Notes: generated by a model from the sequence alone, not told the origin. Shown: positions 1 through 8,680, counted from the stretch's first letter. The stretch is DNA of 64,000 nucleotides from Bordetella genomosp. 13 (GCF_007679965.1 NZ_VEHL01000001.1:682001-746000); one strand, 5' to 3'. Translations and numbers: made by a program.

Positions 1-888
1 GCGAATTCTCTTGTCGTCGAACGGCGGCTGCTTGAAGTTGAAGCGGTACATCACGTAATAGCTGACCGGGCTGACCGTCTCTTCCTTCAGGTCCGGATTG
101 CCCTCGACCATGGGCAGCAGGTCGTACGGGAACTGCTCGACGAAATCGATCTCGCCGCCCAGCAGCGCGTTGGCCGCCGTCAGCGCATCGGGCATCACGT
201 CCCACTCGACCTTGTCCACCCTGACCACCTTGCCGCCGGCCATGCCGCTGGGCGGTTCCTGGCGCGGCACGTAGTCGGCATTCTTCACGTACACGGTGCG
301 CACGCCGGGATTGAACTCGGCCACCTTGAAGGGACCCGAGCCCGTCATGTCGGTGATGGGCTTGCCCAGCGGGGTTTCCGCGATGCGTTTTGGCATCATG
401 AAGGCGGCCGTGCCGGTGGGCTTGGACAGGGCGCGCAACGCCAGGTCGGTGGGTTCCTTCATGACGATGCGCAACGTCCTGTCGTCCACCGCCTCGATGC
501 GGTCCGTGAACTTCAGCAGCGTGCGGCCCATGCCGTCGCCGGACGCCCAGCGCTTGATGGACGCGACGCAGTCCTCGGCCGTGACGGGCGTGCCGTCGTG
601 CCACTTCAGGCCGGGGCGCAGCGTCATGGTGTAGGTCTTGCGGTCTTCCGAGACCTCCCATTTCTGCAGCATCTGCGGCTGGATCCGGTTGTCCGCGTCC
701 GTGGCCAGCAGCGTGTCGTAGATCATGTAGCCGTGCCACGTCGTGATGTAGGCCGTGGTGGCGTGCGGATCGGTCAGGCGCAGCGGCGAGTTCATCACGG
801 CCTTGATGACCGACTCGGCGTGCGCGGCCCCCGTGGCGGCCAGCAGCGCGGCGCCTGCCAGCGCGAGCGTACGCAGGTGTTTCAGCAT
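1..888 (-). CDS. ABC transporter substrate-binding protein, family 5 (peptide/opine type), 3' end cut by window
   Basis: Periplasmic ligand receptor for a dipeptide/oligopeptide-type ABC importer. The first 296 residues are visible. Residues 1-24 form a signal peptide ending AAHA before ESVIKAV. The mature part shows family-5 features: a DPHATTAY opening, the WEVSEDRKTYTMTLRPGLKWHDG block and TAEDCVASIKRW. The ATG overlaps the stop of the upstream aldehyde dehydrogenase (ATGCTGA on the minus strand), so the two are translationally coupled. It is the third gene after an aminotransferase and a dehydrogenase, so its ligand may be an amine or amino-acid derivative (inference). The C-terminal lobe and any permease genes lie outside the window. 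Confidence 0.88.
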   Translation of the reverse strand, partial: MLKHLRTLALAGAALLAATGAAHAESVIKAVMNSPLRLTDPHATTAYITTWHGYMIYDTLLATDADNRIQPQMLQKWEVSEDRKTYTMTLRPGLKWHDGTPVTAEDCVASIKRWASGDGMGRTLLKFTDRIEAVDDRTLRIVMKEPTDLALRALSKPTGTAAFMMPKRIAETPLGKPITDMTGSGPFKVAEFNPGVRTVYVKNADYVPRQEPPSGMAGGKVVRVDKVEWDVMPDALTAANALLGGEIDFVEQFPYDLLPMVEGNPDLKEETVSPVSYYVMYRFNFKQPPFDDKRIR

Positions 889-2429
889 GGTGCGTTCCCT
901 GTGTCGTGGGCGGCCGAGGCGCCGTGCGGCGAAGCATCGCCCCGCGATTCGTTGTCCGGTGCAGCGTCGCCCGGCCAGCGCTGCATGATGTTCTTGTCCT
1001 GCGTGAGAAACCGCATGCCGTCGTCGCCGTGCGAGCGGGCGCCGCCCAGCGTCGCGCCCCGCCATCCGCCGAACGCCTGCCAGGTCTGCGCCGCCGGCAC
1101 GGCCAGGTTGATGCCCACGGTGCCCGCCCGCACCGCCTGGCCGAAGACGTGCGCCGCCTGCGCGTCGGCGGTGAAGCACGACGCGGCGCCGGCCGACGCG
1201 TGGCCGTTGACCAGCGCGATGGCCGCCGCCAGGTCGGGCACGCGCAGGATGCTCAGCACCGGTCCGTAGATCTCTTCGCGGTAGATGTTCATGCGCGGCG
1301 TCACGTGGTCGAACAGCGTGCCTCCCAGGAAGAACCCGCGTTCGCGGCCAGGCACGGACAGGCCGCGCCCGTCCACCAGCAAGGTGGCGCCCGAGGCCTC
1401 GCCGTCTTCGATGTAGCGGACCACTTTCAGGCGATGCTGCGCCGTCGCCAGCGGCCCCAGCCGCGCGCCGTCGTTGGCGGGCAGATCGGCGGCTGGCGCG
1501 GCGGCCAGCGCACGCACGCGCGGCGCCAGGCGTTGCGCCAGCGCATCGCCGGCATCGCCCACCGCCACGGCCGCCGCGGTGGCCAAGCCGCGCAGGCTGG
1601 CGGCCCCGAAGGCCGCGTCCATCAGGGCATCGGCCGCCAGGTCCAGGTCGGCATCGGGCAGGACCACGAGATGATGCTTCGCGCTGCCCAGCGCCTGCAC
1701 GCGCTTGCCGTGCCGCGTGCCTTCCGCGAGGACGTCCTGCGCCGCCGGCGCCGTGCCCCGGAAGGCCACCGCCGCGATGCCGCGGTGGGCGATCAATGCA
1801 TCCGCGGCCTGCTTGTCGCCATACAGCACGTTGAAGGCGCCGTCCGGCAGGCCGGCCTGCCGCAGCAGCCTAGCCAGCCGCAACGGAGCCGAGGGCGTGC
1901 GCTGCGAGGGCTTGAGCACGACGGTGTTGCCGCAGGCCAGCGCCAGGGCGAACATCGCGCAAGGGGCCAGCAGCGGCAGGCTGGACGGCGTGATGCCCAG
2001 CACCACGCCCAGCGGCGAACGCGCGCGCCAGCTCTCGACGCCATCGTCGCCTCGGGCAATGCGCCCGCCGTCCAGGCGCAGCGCGGTGCCGCAGGCGTGC
2101 TCCACCGCCTCGATGCCGCGCGCGACTTCGTCCAGTGCCTCGGCGTGCGCCTTGCCTTGCTCGCGCACGATGGTCTCGGCCAGTTCGTCCTGGTGCCGCC
2201 GCAACAGCGCCCTGAACTCGTCCAGCACGCGCGCGCGCGCTTGCGCGGGCGTGCCCGCCCACGCGGGAAACGCCATGCGCGCCGCGGCCACCGCCGCGTC
2301 GACCTCGGCGGGCGAGGCCAGCGGCACCGAGTGCGTGACCGTGCCCAGGGCGGGATCGAAACCCTCCGCGTAGCGGCCGCTGCGGCCTTCGCAGGCCAGG
2401 CCGTTGATGTAGTGGTCCAGTTGCTTCAT
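882..2429 (-). CDS. MmsA-like aldehyde dehydrogenase lacking the catalytic cysteine
   Basis: A 515-residue member of the methylmalonate-semialdehyde dehydrogenase branch of the ALDH superfamily. Family landmarks are present: GVVLGITPSSLPLL (about 141-154), ACGNTVVLKPS (about 165-175), KRVQALGSAKHHLVVLPDADLD (about 242-263) and EEIYGPVLS. Relatives have GQRC at the nucleophile; here residues 278-281 read SLRG, so the Cys is Gly281 (codon GGC at 1587-1589). Oxidative acyl-enzyme chemistry is therefore not expected. The C-terminus runs about 30 residues past the usual end and overlaps the next gene. It lies 19 nt after an aminotransferase, the usual pairing for beta-alanine or omega-amino-acid catabolism. 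It may be inactive, repurposed or an NAD-binding relic. Confidence 0.85.
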   Translation of the reverse strand: MKQLDHYINGLACEGRSGRYAEGFDPALGTVTHSVPLASPAEVDAAVAAARMAFPAWAGTPAQARARVLDEFRALLRRHQDELAETIVREQGKAHAEALDEVARGIEAVEHACGTALRLDGGRIARGDDGVESWRARSPLGVVLGITPSSLPLLAPCAMFALALACGNTVVLKPSQRTPSAPLRLARLLRQAGLPDGAFNVLYGDKQAADALIAHRGIAAVAFRGTAPAAQDVLAEGTRHGKRVQALGSAKHHLVVLPDADLDLAADALMDAAFGAASLRGLATAAAVAVGDAGDALAQRLAPRVRALAAAPAADLPANDGARLGPLATAQHRLKVVRYIEDGEASGATLLVDGRGLSVPGRERGFFLGGTLFDHVTPRMNIYREEIYGPVLSILRVPDLAAAIALVNGHASAGAASCFTADAQAAHVFGQAVRAGTVGINLAVPAAQTWQAFGGWRGATLGGARSHGDDGMRFLTQDKNIMQRWPGDAAPDNESRGDASPHGASAAHDTGNAPC

Positions 2430-2448
2430 GCGGCTGCGCCGTGCGTCG

Positions 2449-3774
2449 TCAGGCGATGTCCTTCAGCACCTTGGCGATGCGGTCGAAGATCTCGCCGATC
2501 TGCGTTTCGTCGATGATCAGCGGAGGCGAGATCGCCAGGATGTCGCCGGTGTAGCGCACCAGCAGGCCCTGGTCGAAGCACATCTGGAAGGCCTCGGCCG
2601 CGCGTGCGCCCGGGGCGCCGTCGCGCGGCGCGAGCTCGATGCCGGCCACCATGCCCAGGTTGCGCACGTCGATCACGTGCGGCGCGCCCTTCAGCGCGTG
2701 CGCGGCCGCCTCGAAGGCGGGCGACAGTGCGCGCGCGCGTTCGAACAGGCCGTCGCGGCGGTAGATGTCCAGCGTGGCCAGGATGGCCGCGGTGGCCAGC
2801 GGATGCGCCGAATAGGTGTAGCCGTGGAAGAATTCGATGCCGCCTTCGACGCCGTTGACGATGGCGTCGTGCACGTCGCGGCGCACCGCGACCGCGCCGG
2901 CCGGCACCGCGGCGTTGCTGACGCCCTTGGCCATGGCGATCAGGTCGGGCGTGACGCCGAAGAATTCGCTGGCCGTGGCCGCGCCCAGGCGGCCATAGGC
3001 GGTGATGACCTCGTCGAAGATCAGCAGGATGCCGTGCTTCGCGGTGATCTCGCGCAGCTTTTCCAGATAGCCCTTGGGCGGCACCAGCACGCCGGTGGAG
3101 CCCGCCATCGGCTCGACGATGACGGCAGCGATGGTCGAGGCGTCATGCAGCGCGATCAGGCGCTCCAGGTCCTCGGCCAGGTGCGCACCCCAGGCCGGCT
3201 GGCCCTTGGACCAGGCGTTCTGCTGCAGGTTGTGCGTATGCGGCAGGTGGTCCACCGCGGGCAGCAGCGCGCCCGAGAAGGTCTTGCGGTTGGGCGAGAT
3301 GCCGCCCACCGAGATGCCGCCGAACCCCACGCCGTGATAGCCGCGTTCGCGGCCGATCAGCCGGGTGCGCTGGCCCTGGCCGCGCGCGCGGTGATAGGCC
3401 AGCGCGATCTTCAGCGCCGTGTCGACGGATTCGGAGCCCGAGTTGGTGAAGAAGATGCGGTCCAGTCCCTCGGGCATCAGGCCGGCGACGGCGCTGGCCG
3501 CCTCGAAGGACTGCGGGTGCGCCAGCTGGAAGCCGGGCGCGTAGTCCAGCGACGCCGCCTGGCGCGCGATGGCCTGCACGATCTCGGCGCGGGCATGCCC
3601 GGCGTTGACGCACCACAGGCCCGCCGTGCCGTCCAGGATGCGGCGGCCGTCCGCCGACGTGTAGTACATGCCTTCGGCCGAGGCCAGCAGCCGGGGCTTG
3701 GCCTTGAACTGTTTGTTGGCGGTGAAGGGCATCCACAGATGGGACAGGTCGGGCAGGCCGGCGGGGGCGTTCAT
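2449..3774 (-). CDS. class III omega-aminotransferase, beta-alanine:pyruvate transaminase type
   Basis: A 441-residue PLP-dependent transaminase that should move the terminal amino group of an omega-amino acid (for example beta-alanine) to pyruvate, giving a semialdehyde. Diagnostic blocks are LWMPFTANKQFK at the N-terminus, the GSES cofactor-phosphate region (112-115), RGYHG (144-148), LIFDEVITAYGR (251-262) and the Schiff-base lysine K283 in AMAKGVSN. The ATG at 3774 is chosen because GGAG precedes it and family members begin there; the frame stays open upstream but is unlike the family. It is first in a three-gene minus-strand unit with an ALDH and a binding protein, which suggests uptake and degradation of an amine or amino acid. 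Confidence 0.9.
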   Translation of the reverse strand: MNAPAGLPDLSHLWMPFTANKQFKAKPRLLASAEGMYYTSADGRRILDGTAGLWCVNAGHARAEIVQAIARQAASLDYAPGFQLAHPQSFEAASAVAGLMPEGLDRIFFTNSGSESVDTALKIALAYHRARGQGQRTRLIGRERGYHGVGFGGISVGGISPNRKTFSGALLPAVDHLPHTHNLQQNAWSKGQPAWGAHLAEDLERLIALHDASTIAAVIVEPMAGSTGVLVPPKGYLEKLREITAKHGILLIFDEVITAYGRLGAATASEFFGVTPDLIAMAKGVSNAAVPAGAVAVRRDVHDAIVNGVEGGIEFFHGYTYSAHPLATAAILATLDIYRRDGLFERARALSPAFEAAAHALKGAPHVIDVRNLGMVAGIELAPRDGAPGARAAEAFQMCFDQGLLVRYTGDILAISPPLIIDETQIGEIFDRIAKVLKDIA

Positions 3775-4001
3775 GGCGGACTCCGTTGAAAGGGGAAGGA
3801 ACGGCAGGCCGGCGCCGCCGTGCGCGCTGCGCCTGGCTGGCGTTGCTCGATGCGTATCGGGTCCGGTCCGTCTGCGACTATAAATCGATTCCGCCGCGCG
3901 CAGGCCCTCATTGCCGGCGGCCGTACCGGGCGAGGGCCTGGCCGGCCGCCGCGCATCGAGCCGCGCGGGGCAAGGGGGCGGCCCGTGCGGCCGGAACGCG
4001 T

Positions 4002-4493
4002 CTAGGCCGGCGCGCGCTCGTACGTCACGAAGTCGTACGCGTAGCCGTTCTCGGCCGGCTGCGGCAGGCGCTCGGCCTCGCGCCACTGGCCCGCCGGCGG
4101 TTCTGGAAACCAGGCATCGCCCTCGACCCGCGCATGCACTTCGGTGGCGATGATGCGGTCGGCGCGCGGCAGCGCCAGCGCGTAGATCTGCGCGCCGCCG
4201 ATCACGAAGATCTCATCGCCCGCGGGGCAGGCCGCCAGCGCGGCATCCAGCGTGGGCACGACCACCGCGCCCTGCGCCGCATAGTTTGGATTGCGCGTGA
4301 TGACGACGTTGGTGCGGCCCGGCAGGGGACGCCCCAGGGATTCCCAGGTATTGCGGCCCATGACGATGGGATGGCCCAGCGTGCTGCGCTTGAAGTGCGC
4401 CAGGTCGCCCGGCAGCTTCCAGGGCAGGGCGTTGTCGCGGCCGATCACACGGTTGTCGGCGTAGGCCACGATGAGGGAAAGACGGGACGGCAT
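4002..4493 (-). CDS. folA: dihydrofolate reductase
   Basis: Reduces dihydrofolate to tetrahydrofolate with NADPH in the cytoplasm, restoring the cofactor oxidised by thymidylate synthase. The 163 residues match bacterial FolA length. Visible motifs are VIGRDNALPWKLPGDLAHFK with the acidic catalytic residue D30, the NADPH-binding VMGRNTWESLG, and FVIGGAQIYA. It lies 40 nt downstream of thyA on the same strand, the classic thyA-folA pairing, so the two are probably co-transcribed. The 227 nt downstream of it (3775-4001) contain no gene I can support. Confidence 0.97.
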   Translation of the reverse strand: MPSRLSLIVAYADNRVIGRDNALPWKLPGDLAHFKRSTLGHPIVMGRNTWESLGRPLPGRTNVVITRNPNYAAQGAVVVPTLDAALAACPAGDEIFVIGGAQIYALALPRADRIIATEVHARVEGDAWFPEPPAGQWREAERLPQPAENGYAYDFVTYERAPA

Positions 4494-4533
4494 GGGCAGC
4501 GGGGCGCGTACAGGGAATGGAAGAGACGTGGAC

Positions 4534-5520
4534 TCAGACGGCCATCGGGGCCGTCAGCGGCGGATGGTGGCGGTAGCCCTCGAGCTGGAAGTCCGACGGT
4601 TCTATGCGTTCGAGCCACTCGGGTTCGTAATTGCCGGTCTGCGCGTAGTCGGGAATGCGGTCGGACAGCACCAGCCTGGGGGCCTCGTAGGGTTCGCGGC
4701 GCAGTTGCTCCCGCAGCATGTCGACGTGATTTTCGTAGATGTGCGCGTCGCCGATGAAATACGTGAACCAGCGCGGCGTGTAGCCCGTCAGCCGGCCGAC
4801 CAGGTGCAGCAGCGCCGCGCCCTCGGTCAGGTTGAAGGGCGTGCCCAGGCCCAGGTCGTTGGAGCGGATGTACAGGCACAGCGAGATCTCGCGCTTGGCC
4901 GGGTTCACCAGGAACTGATAGAGCAGGTGGCAGGGCGGCAGCGCCATTTCCTCGAGTTGCGCCCAGTTCCAGCCGTGGAAGAGGATGCGGCGGCTGCCCG
5001 GGTCGCTGATGATGGTGTCCAGGCAGGTGCGCAGTTGGTCGATGGGCTTGTACAGCAGCACGCTGGCCGCTTCACGGGAATCCTCGTCCAGCACCGCGAC
5101 GCGGCGGTATCCGCGCGCCAGGGCGTCGGCGATCTGGGCTTCGCCGTGCGGCTGGCCCAGCGAGATGGTCTTGTAGGCGGGCCAATTGCGCCATTGCACG
5201 CCGTAGACCGGACCCAGGTCGCCTTCGCCCAGCCGGTACGGATTGGCCAGCCACGCCGCGTTCTCGTTGGCGTTCTGGTCCCAGACCTTGCAGCCCAGCG
5301 CGTTGAACTCGGCGGCGTTGCGGCTGGCGCGCATGAAGCCCACCAGTTCGCCGATGGCCGACTTGAACGCCAGTTTCTTGGTGGTGACGGCCGGGAACCC
5401 CTGCTGAAGGTCGAACTTCATCATCGCGCCGGGCATGCTGAGCGTGCGGATGCCGGTGCGGTTCTCCTGCCAGGTGCCGTTGTCGAAGACGTCCTGGACG
5501 AGGGCAAGGTATTGCTTCAT
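4534..5520 (-). CDS. thyA: thymidylate synthase
   Basis: Converts dUMP to dTMP using methylene-tetrahydrofolate. The active-site motif [10 protein letters not shown] carries nucleophile Cys197, preceded by [13 protein letters not shown] and followed by [16 protein letters not shown]. At 328 residues it is longer than the 264-residue E. coli type. The extra length is an insertion at about residues 112-158 in the small domain, as in the longer ThyA subfamily. It sits 42 nt after the OsmC-family gene and 40 nt before folA, so the three form a probable minus-strand operon. Confidence 0.97.
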   Translation of the reverse strand: MKQYLALVQDVFDNGTWQENRTGIRTLSMPGAMMKFDLQQGFPAVTTKKLAFKSAIGELVGFMRASRNAAEFNALGCKVWDQNANENAAWLANPYRLGEGDLGPVYGVQWRNWPAYKTISLGQPHGEAQIADALARGYRRVAVLDEDSREAASVLLYKPIDQLRTCLDTIISDPGSRRILFHGWNWAQLEEMALPPCHLLYQFLVNPAKREISLCLYIRSNDLGLGTPFNLTEGAALLHLVGRLTGYTPRWFTYFIGDAHIYENHVDMLREQLRREPYEAPRLVLSDRIPDYAQTGNYEPEWLERIEPSDFQLEGYRHHPPLTAPMAV

Positions 5521-5562
5521 GGTGTTCCTTTCATGCCGTGCGCCGCACGGGTGTTGCGATAT

Positions 5563-5991
5563 TCAGGCCTGGCTGTCGACGATCTCGACGGTGAAGCCCA
5601 GTTCGGCCGTCTTGGCCAGCATGGCCGATGCCGAGCAGTACTTCTCGTGCGACAGCTGCACGGCGCGTTCCACTGCGGCGCGCGGCAGGTCGCGCCCGGT
5701 GACGGTGAACGCGAAGTTGATGCGGGTGAAGACCTTGGGGTCGGTCTCGGCGCGGTCGGCCTCGAGCCTGACGCTGCAGCCGGTGACGGCGTGGCGGCCG
5801 CGCTTGAGGATCAGCACCACGTCGTAGGCCGTGCAGGCGCCGGTGCCGGCCAGCAGCATTTCCATGGGGCGGGGCGCCAGGTTGTGGCCGCCGCCGTCCA
5901 CTGCGCCGTCCATCACGGCCACGTGGCCGCTGCCCGTGCTGGCCGTGAACAGCATGCCGGAGGGGCCGCCCCAATCGATCGTGCATTCCAT
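5563..5991 (-). CDS. OsmC/Ohr-family protein (OsmC-like peroxiredoxin)
   Basis: A 142-residue OsmC-fold protein, expected to be a homodimeric thiol peroxidase acting on organic hydroperoxides. The two conserved cysteines are present, in [10 protein letters not shown] (about residue 53) and in [10 protein letters not shown] (about residue 116), with a conserved Glu and Arg between them. The sequence [19 protein letters not shown] resembles the YhfA-like branch of the family rather than classical Ohr. It is first in an apparent osmC-thyA-folA run and divergent from coq7, sharing a 187-nt intergenic region. The substrate is not deducible. Confidence 0.88.
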   Translation of the reverse strand: MECTIDWGGPSGMLFTASTGSGHVAVMDGAVDGGGHNLAPRPMEMLLAGTGACTAYDVVLILKRGRHAVTGCSVRLEADRAETDPKVFTRINFAFTVTGRDLPRAAVERAVQLSHEKYCSASAMLAKTAELGFTVEIVDSQA

Positions 5992-6178
5992 CTTCGTTCC
6001 TTGGCGGCGCGCGCTGCGCCGCGTATGTAAGAGAGAGGCCGGTATCCGCCCGGGCCGTGCCGGGCACGCCCGTTGCGGGGCTGGATCCAGATCAAAAACC
6101 GATGATACCGCCCCCTTACAATCCGGGGACCAGAGTCCTGCCCGCCGTCAGGGGCAGGCCACCGTACAAGGAGTCCTT

Positions 6179-6850
6179 ATGCCAGCGCCTTTCGTTCCCG
6201 CCCCGTCTTTCGTGCGCCGCGCCGGGCGGCTGGATGCATTGCTGGGCGAGGCCGACCGCGCACTGCGCGTGCTGTCCGGCGCGGCCACCGCCAGCCGGCC
6301 CTATCCCGCCGACGTGCCCGAGACGGCCGACACCCTGGACGAGCGGCAGCGCCGCCATGCGGCCGGCCTGATGCGGGTCAACCACGTGGGCGAGGTCTGC
6401 GCGCAGGCGCTGTACCGCGGCCAGGCCGTGGCGTGCCGCGACGAGGCGGCGCGCAACCTGATGCATTCGGCCGCAGCCGAAGAGGTCGACCACCTGGTCT
6501 GGTGCGATCGCCGCCTGCGGGAACTGAACAGCCGGCCCAGCCTGCTGAATCCGCTGTGGTACGCCGGCTCGTTCGCCCTGGGCGTGCTGGCCAGCGCCGC
6601 CGGGGCGCCGCGCAACCTGGGCTTCATGGCCGAGACCGAGCGCCAGGTCGAGGAACACCTGGACAGACACCTGCGCACGCTGCCCGAGCAGGACCAGCGC
6701 TCGCGCCAGATCGTGCGCCAGATGCGCGACGAGGAAGCCGCGCACCGCGCCAGCGCCGAGCGGGCCGGGGGCGTGCCGCTGTCCGCCCCGGTGCGGGGCG
6801 CCATGCGCGCCATGTCCAAGGTGATGACCGGCACCGCCTATTGGGTGTGA
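6179..6850 (+). CDS. coq7: Coq7-type demethoxyubiquinone hydroxylase
   Basis: Di-iron hydroxylase for the penultimate hydroxylation in ubiquinone synthesis, replacing UbiF in many betaproteobacteria. The 223 residues contain the carboxylate/His ligand set: [12 protein letters not shown] (E72), AEEVDH (about 101-105), ETERQVEEH (about 155-162) and DEEAAH near residue 190. The ATG at 6179 is preceded by AAGGAG at 6168-6173, which fixes the start although the frame is open far upstream. A TACAAT -10-like hexamer lies at 6117-6122 without a clear -35. The stop codon falls inside a short 20-bp tandem repeat (6848-6882). Confidence 0.95.
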   Translation: MPAPFVPAPSFVRRAGRLDALLGEADRALRVLSGAATASRPYPADVPETADTLDERQRRHAAGLMRVNHVGEVCAQALYRGQAVACRDEAARNLMHSAAAEEVDHLVWCDRRLRELNSRPSLLNPLWYAGSFALGVLASAAGAPRNLGFMAETERQVEEHLDRHLRTLPEQDQRSRQIVRQMRDEEAAHRASAERAGGVPLSAPVRGAMRAMSKVMTGTAYWV

Positions 6851-7128
6851 AGACCTTGATGGGGGTATGAAGACCCTGATGGCGGCAGGGAATGGTGCGA
6901 TGCGCAAAAAAAGGGGCCACCCCACCTGTGCCGCTTTTGGGCTAGCACGCGAGATTGCGCGCCGTGCCTAGGGTTTGCGTGTAAGGGTAAGCCCAGGCAT
7001 TTGCCGGACGATCCGACAGGAATTTGGATATTTCCCAGGAGGGGATGTCGCAGTGGACGGAAATTTCGTCCAATCCTGATGCGTTTTCGCAACGTGCGGC
7101 ATTTCTGCCGCAGCTCTCAAAAAAATTC

Positions 7129-7157
7129 TTGCATCGCACAAATCGATTAGGTAAGAT
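7129..7157 (+). promoter_or_regulatory. sigma-70-type promoter for the small RNA
   Basis: The -35 hexamer TTGCAT (7129-7134) and -10 hexamer TAAGAT (7152-7157) are separated by exactly 17 bp. A run of seven A residues immediately upstream (7117-7127 region) resembles an UP element. The predicted transcription start is near 7164. No credible coding start follows before the terminator at 7281-7312. Confidence 0.75.
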
Positions 7158-7163
7158 TCGTAC

Positions 7164-7312
7164 ATCGGATGTCGAAACGCAAACGGCGCGGTGCAAAACC
7201 CCGGTTGCAGCGGTTCTGGCAAATGCCCAACCCCGACATGCCACGGTTGTCTCCTCCACCCTCCTCCTTTGGTGGATTTAGCCCGAGATCTCACGATCTC
7301 GGGCTTTTTTTT
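7164..7312 (+). ncRNA. candidate small regulatory RNA with anti-Shine-Dalgarno loop
   Basis: A predicted transcript of about 149 nt bounded by a good promoter and a near-perfect intrinsic terminator. Just before the terminator, arms TCCACC (7255-7260) and GGTGGA (7271-7276) form a hairpin presenting the 10-nt loop CTCCTCCTTT (7261-7270). The loop is complementary to strong Shine-Dalgarno sequences and shares CCTCCTTT with the 3' tail of 16S rRNA. A second CTCCTCC lies in the 5' arm (7251-7257). C-rich anti-SD loops followed by a terminator are typical of trans-acting sRNAs that block translation initiation. Function and targets are inference. It could instead be the untranslated leader of an attenuated operon, but nothing is encoded before the terminator. 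Confidence 0.7.
7280..7312 (+). terminator. intrinsic terminator of the small RNA
   Basis: Perfect 10-bp stem GCCCGAGATC (7281-7290) / GATCTCGGGC (7295-7304), tetraloop TCAC, then eight T residues (7305-7312). A7280 can extend the stem by pairing with the first T. This is the strongest terminator in the window. Confidence 0.93.
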
Positions 7313-7486
7313 ATCTTTCTTTAATCCGTCCCCAATTGCAGGGGTTGCGGGTTGCCCCTGCTGGTTTTCCCCGACGTTACAATGCGCCCAATCGCGGTCC
7401 CGCCGCGTCCGCGGCGCCCGGTCCCATGTTTCAGGGTTGCGGCAAAGGTCGCACTTTTGGCCTCTGTTACGTTGTTTACCCTGGAC

Positions 7487-7514
7487 TTGCACTTCTATGG
7501 TGGCGCCATATACC
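7487..7514 (+). promoter_or_regulatory. putative promoter of the polysaccharide locus
   Basis: TTGCAC (7487-7492), a 16-bp spacer and TATACC (7509-7514), placed about 60 bp ahead of the first gene of the locus, after the sRNA terminator. The -35 is good, the -10 moderate and the spacing slightly short. It is the best candidate in the 264 nt between the terminator and the GTG start at 7577. Confidence 0.45.
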
Positions 7515-7576
7515 CGCGTTACACCTGCCGTCCATAATGGCAGCCCTGTCTCGCTAGACCAGAGAAAGGTGAATCA

Positions 7577-8680
7577 GTGACCTGGCTGTATATCTGCGTG
7601 GTCGCGTTCATGGTGGGGGGACTCATCGTGGCGTCCGAGCGCTGGCACGGCGCTTTCACGGGCGACAGCGACTTCAATAAGCCGCAGGCCTCGCATGCAC
7701 GCGCCACGCCGCGCGTCGGCGGGCTGGCCGTATTGGCCGGCTCGCTGGCGGGCCTGCTGGTGCTCGGCCCCAGCAACATGACGCTGACCTGGCTGTGGCC
7801 CGCTTTGTTCGTATCGGCGTTGCCCGTATTCGTGGCCGGCCTGCTCGAAGACATCACCAAGGACATCGGCGCCAGCCGCCGCCTGCTGGCCGCGTTCGGC
7901 TCGGCCGCCATCGCCTGGTGGCTCATGGGCGGTGTCAGCAAGGTCGGCATCTACTGGGCCGACTGGGTGCTGTCGTTCTGGCCCGTTTCCCTCTTGTTCA
8001 CCATGTTCGCCGTGGGCGGCTGCACGCACGCCCTGAACATCGTCGACGGCATGAACGGCCTGGCCGGCATGGTGGCCACGCTGATGGCGGTGTCCATCAG
8101 CCTGGTGGCCCTGCAAGTCGGCGACGCCCCGATCTTCATGATTTCCGCCGCGCTGGCCTCGGCCACGCTGGGCTTCCTGGTATGGAACTTCCCGTTCGGC
8201 CGCGTCTTCCTGGGCGATGGCGGGGCGTACTTCCTGGGCTTCATGCTGGCTGAACTGGCCGTGCTGCTGGTCGTGCGCAATCCGTCGGTGTCGCCGTTCT
8301 ACGCGCTGGCCGTCCTGTTCTATCCCGTCTTCGAGACTGGCTTCTCGATCTGGCGGCGCCGCTTCAAGCGCGGCGTGCCGGTCGACCAGCCGGATGCGCT
8401 GCACTTGCACCAGCTGGTGTTCCGCCGCCTGGTGCGCGTCACGTTCAGCCGGGGCCGCCGCCATGCGGTGCCCGCGCTGTGCAATGCCATGGCATCCCCG
8501 TACATGTGGGTGCTGGCCCTGATCGGCCTGGTGCCCGCCACCATCTGGTGGGACAACGCCTGGTTCCTGTGCGGCAGCCTGGTCGTGTTCGCCAGCGTCT
8601 ACACCTGGCTGTATATGCGCCTGGTGTCCTGGCGCCGTCCGGGCTGGCTGTTGCTGCCGTCGGTGCTGCGCACGCCCTGA
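7577..8680 (+). CDS. polyprenyl-phosphate HexNAc-1-phosphate transferase (WecA/WbpL-like)
   Basis: Integral membrane enzyme of the MraY/WecA (PNPT) family that starts a polysaccharide repeat by placing a sugar-1-phosphate on undecaprenyl phosphate. The 367 residues form about ten hydrophobic segments. Catalytic motifs are GLLEDITKD (about 92-100), NIVDGMNGLAG (about 155-165), FLGDGGAYFLG (about 213-223) and the His-rich DALHLHQL near residue 275. The start is GTG, with AGAAAGG at 7562-7568. It precedes the UDP-sugar and glycosyltransferase genes, as expected for the initiating enzyme. The donor sugar cannot be read from the sequence; WbpL-type enzymes use UDP-HexNAc derivatives. Confidence 0.88.
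   Translation: MTWLYICVVAFMVGGLIVASERWHGAFTGDSDFNKPQASHARATPRVGGLAVLAGSLAGLLVLGPSNMTLTWLWPALFVSALPVFVAGLLEDITKDIGASRRLLAAFGSAAIAWWLMGGVSKVGIYWADWVLSFWPVSLLFTMFAVGGCTHALNIVDGMNGLAGMVATLMAVSISLVALQVGDAPIFMISAALASATLGFLVWNFPFGRVFLGDGGAYFLGFMLAELAVLLVVRNPSVSPFYALAVLFYPVFETGFSIWRRRFKRGVPVDQPDALHLHQLVFRRLVRVTFSRGRRHAVPALCNAMASPYMWVLALIGLVPATIWWDNAWFLCGSLVVFASVYTWLYMRLVSWRRPGWLLLPSVLRTP

Larger units (their letters stand above)
6851..7576. other. long intergenic region, no protein gene supported
   Basis: This 726-nt stretch separates coq7 from the polysaccharide locus. It is visibly richer in A and T than its surroundings, which fits a regulatory role. It holds a short tandem repeat at 6848-6882, an imperfect dyad around 6942-6970, the small-RNA candidate at 7164-7312 with its own promoter and terminator, and a promoter-like pair at 7487-7514 for the downstream locus. 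Open frames here, including an 85-codon plus-strand frame at 7024-7281, lack family resemblance and run through the small-RNA promoter, so I do not call them genes. Confidence 0.7.

Noticed and set aside
906..2516. Long plus-strand open frame (536 codons) antisense to the aldehyde dehydrogenase
   Set aside because: It is rich in Arg, His, Gln and Ala, has no recognisable domain and mirrors the GC-biased codons of the real minus-strand gene. Similar antisense frames accompany nearly every gene in the window.
6906..6923. Minus-strand terminator-like GGGG-TGG-CCCC followed by seven T
   Set aside because: No minus-strand gene or promoter lies upstream of it, and the four-bp stem is too short to be convincing.
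7024..7281. 85-codon plus-strand ORF in the coq7-polysaccharide gap
   Set aside because: It runs across the small-RNA promoter and into the terminator stem, has no family resemblance, and its composition is that of non-coding sequence.
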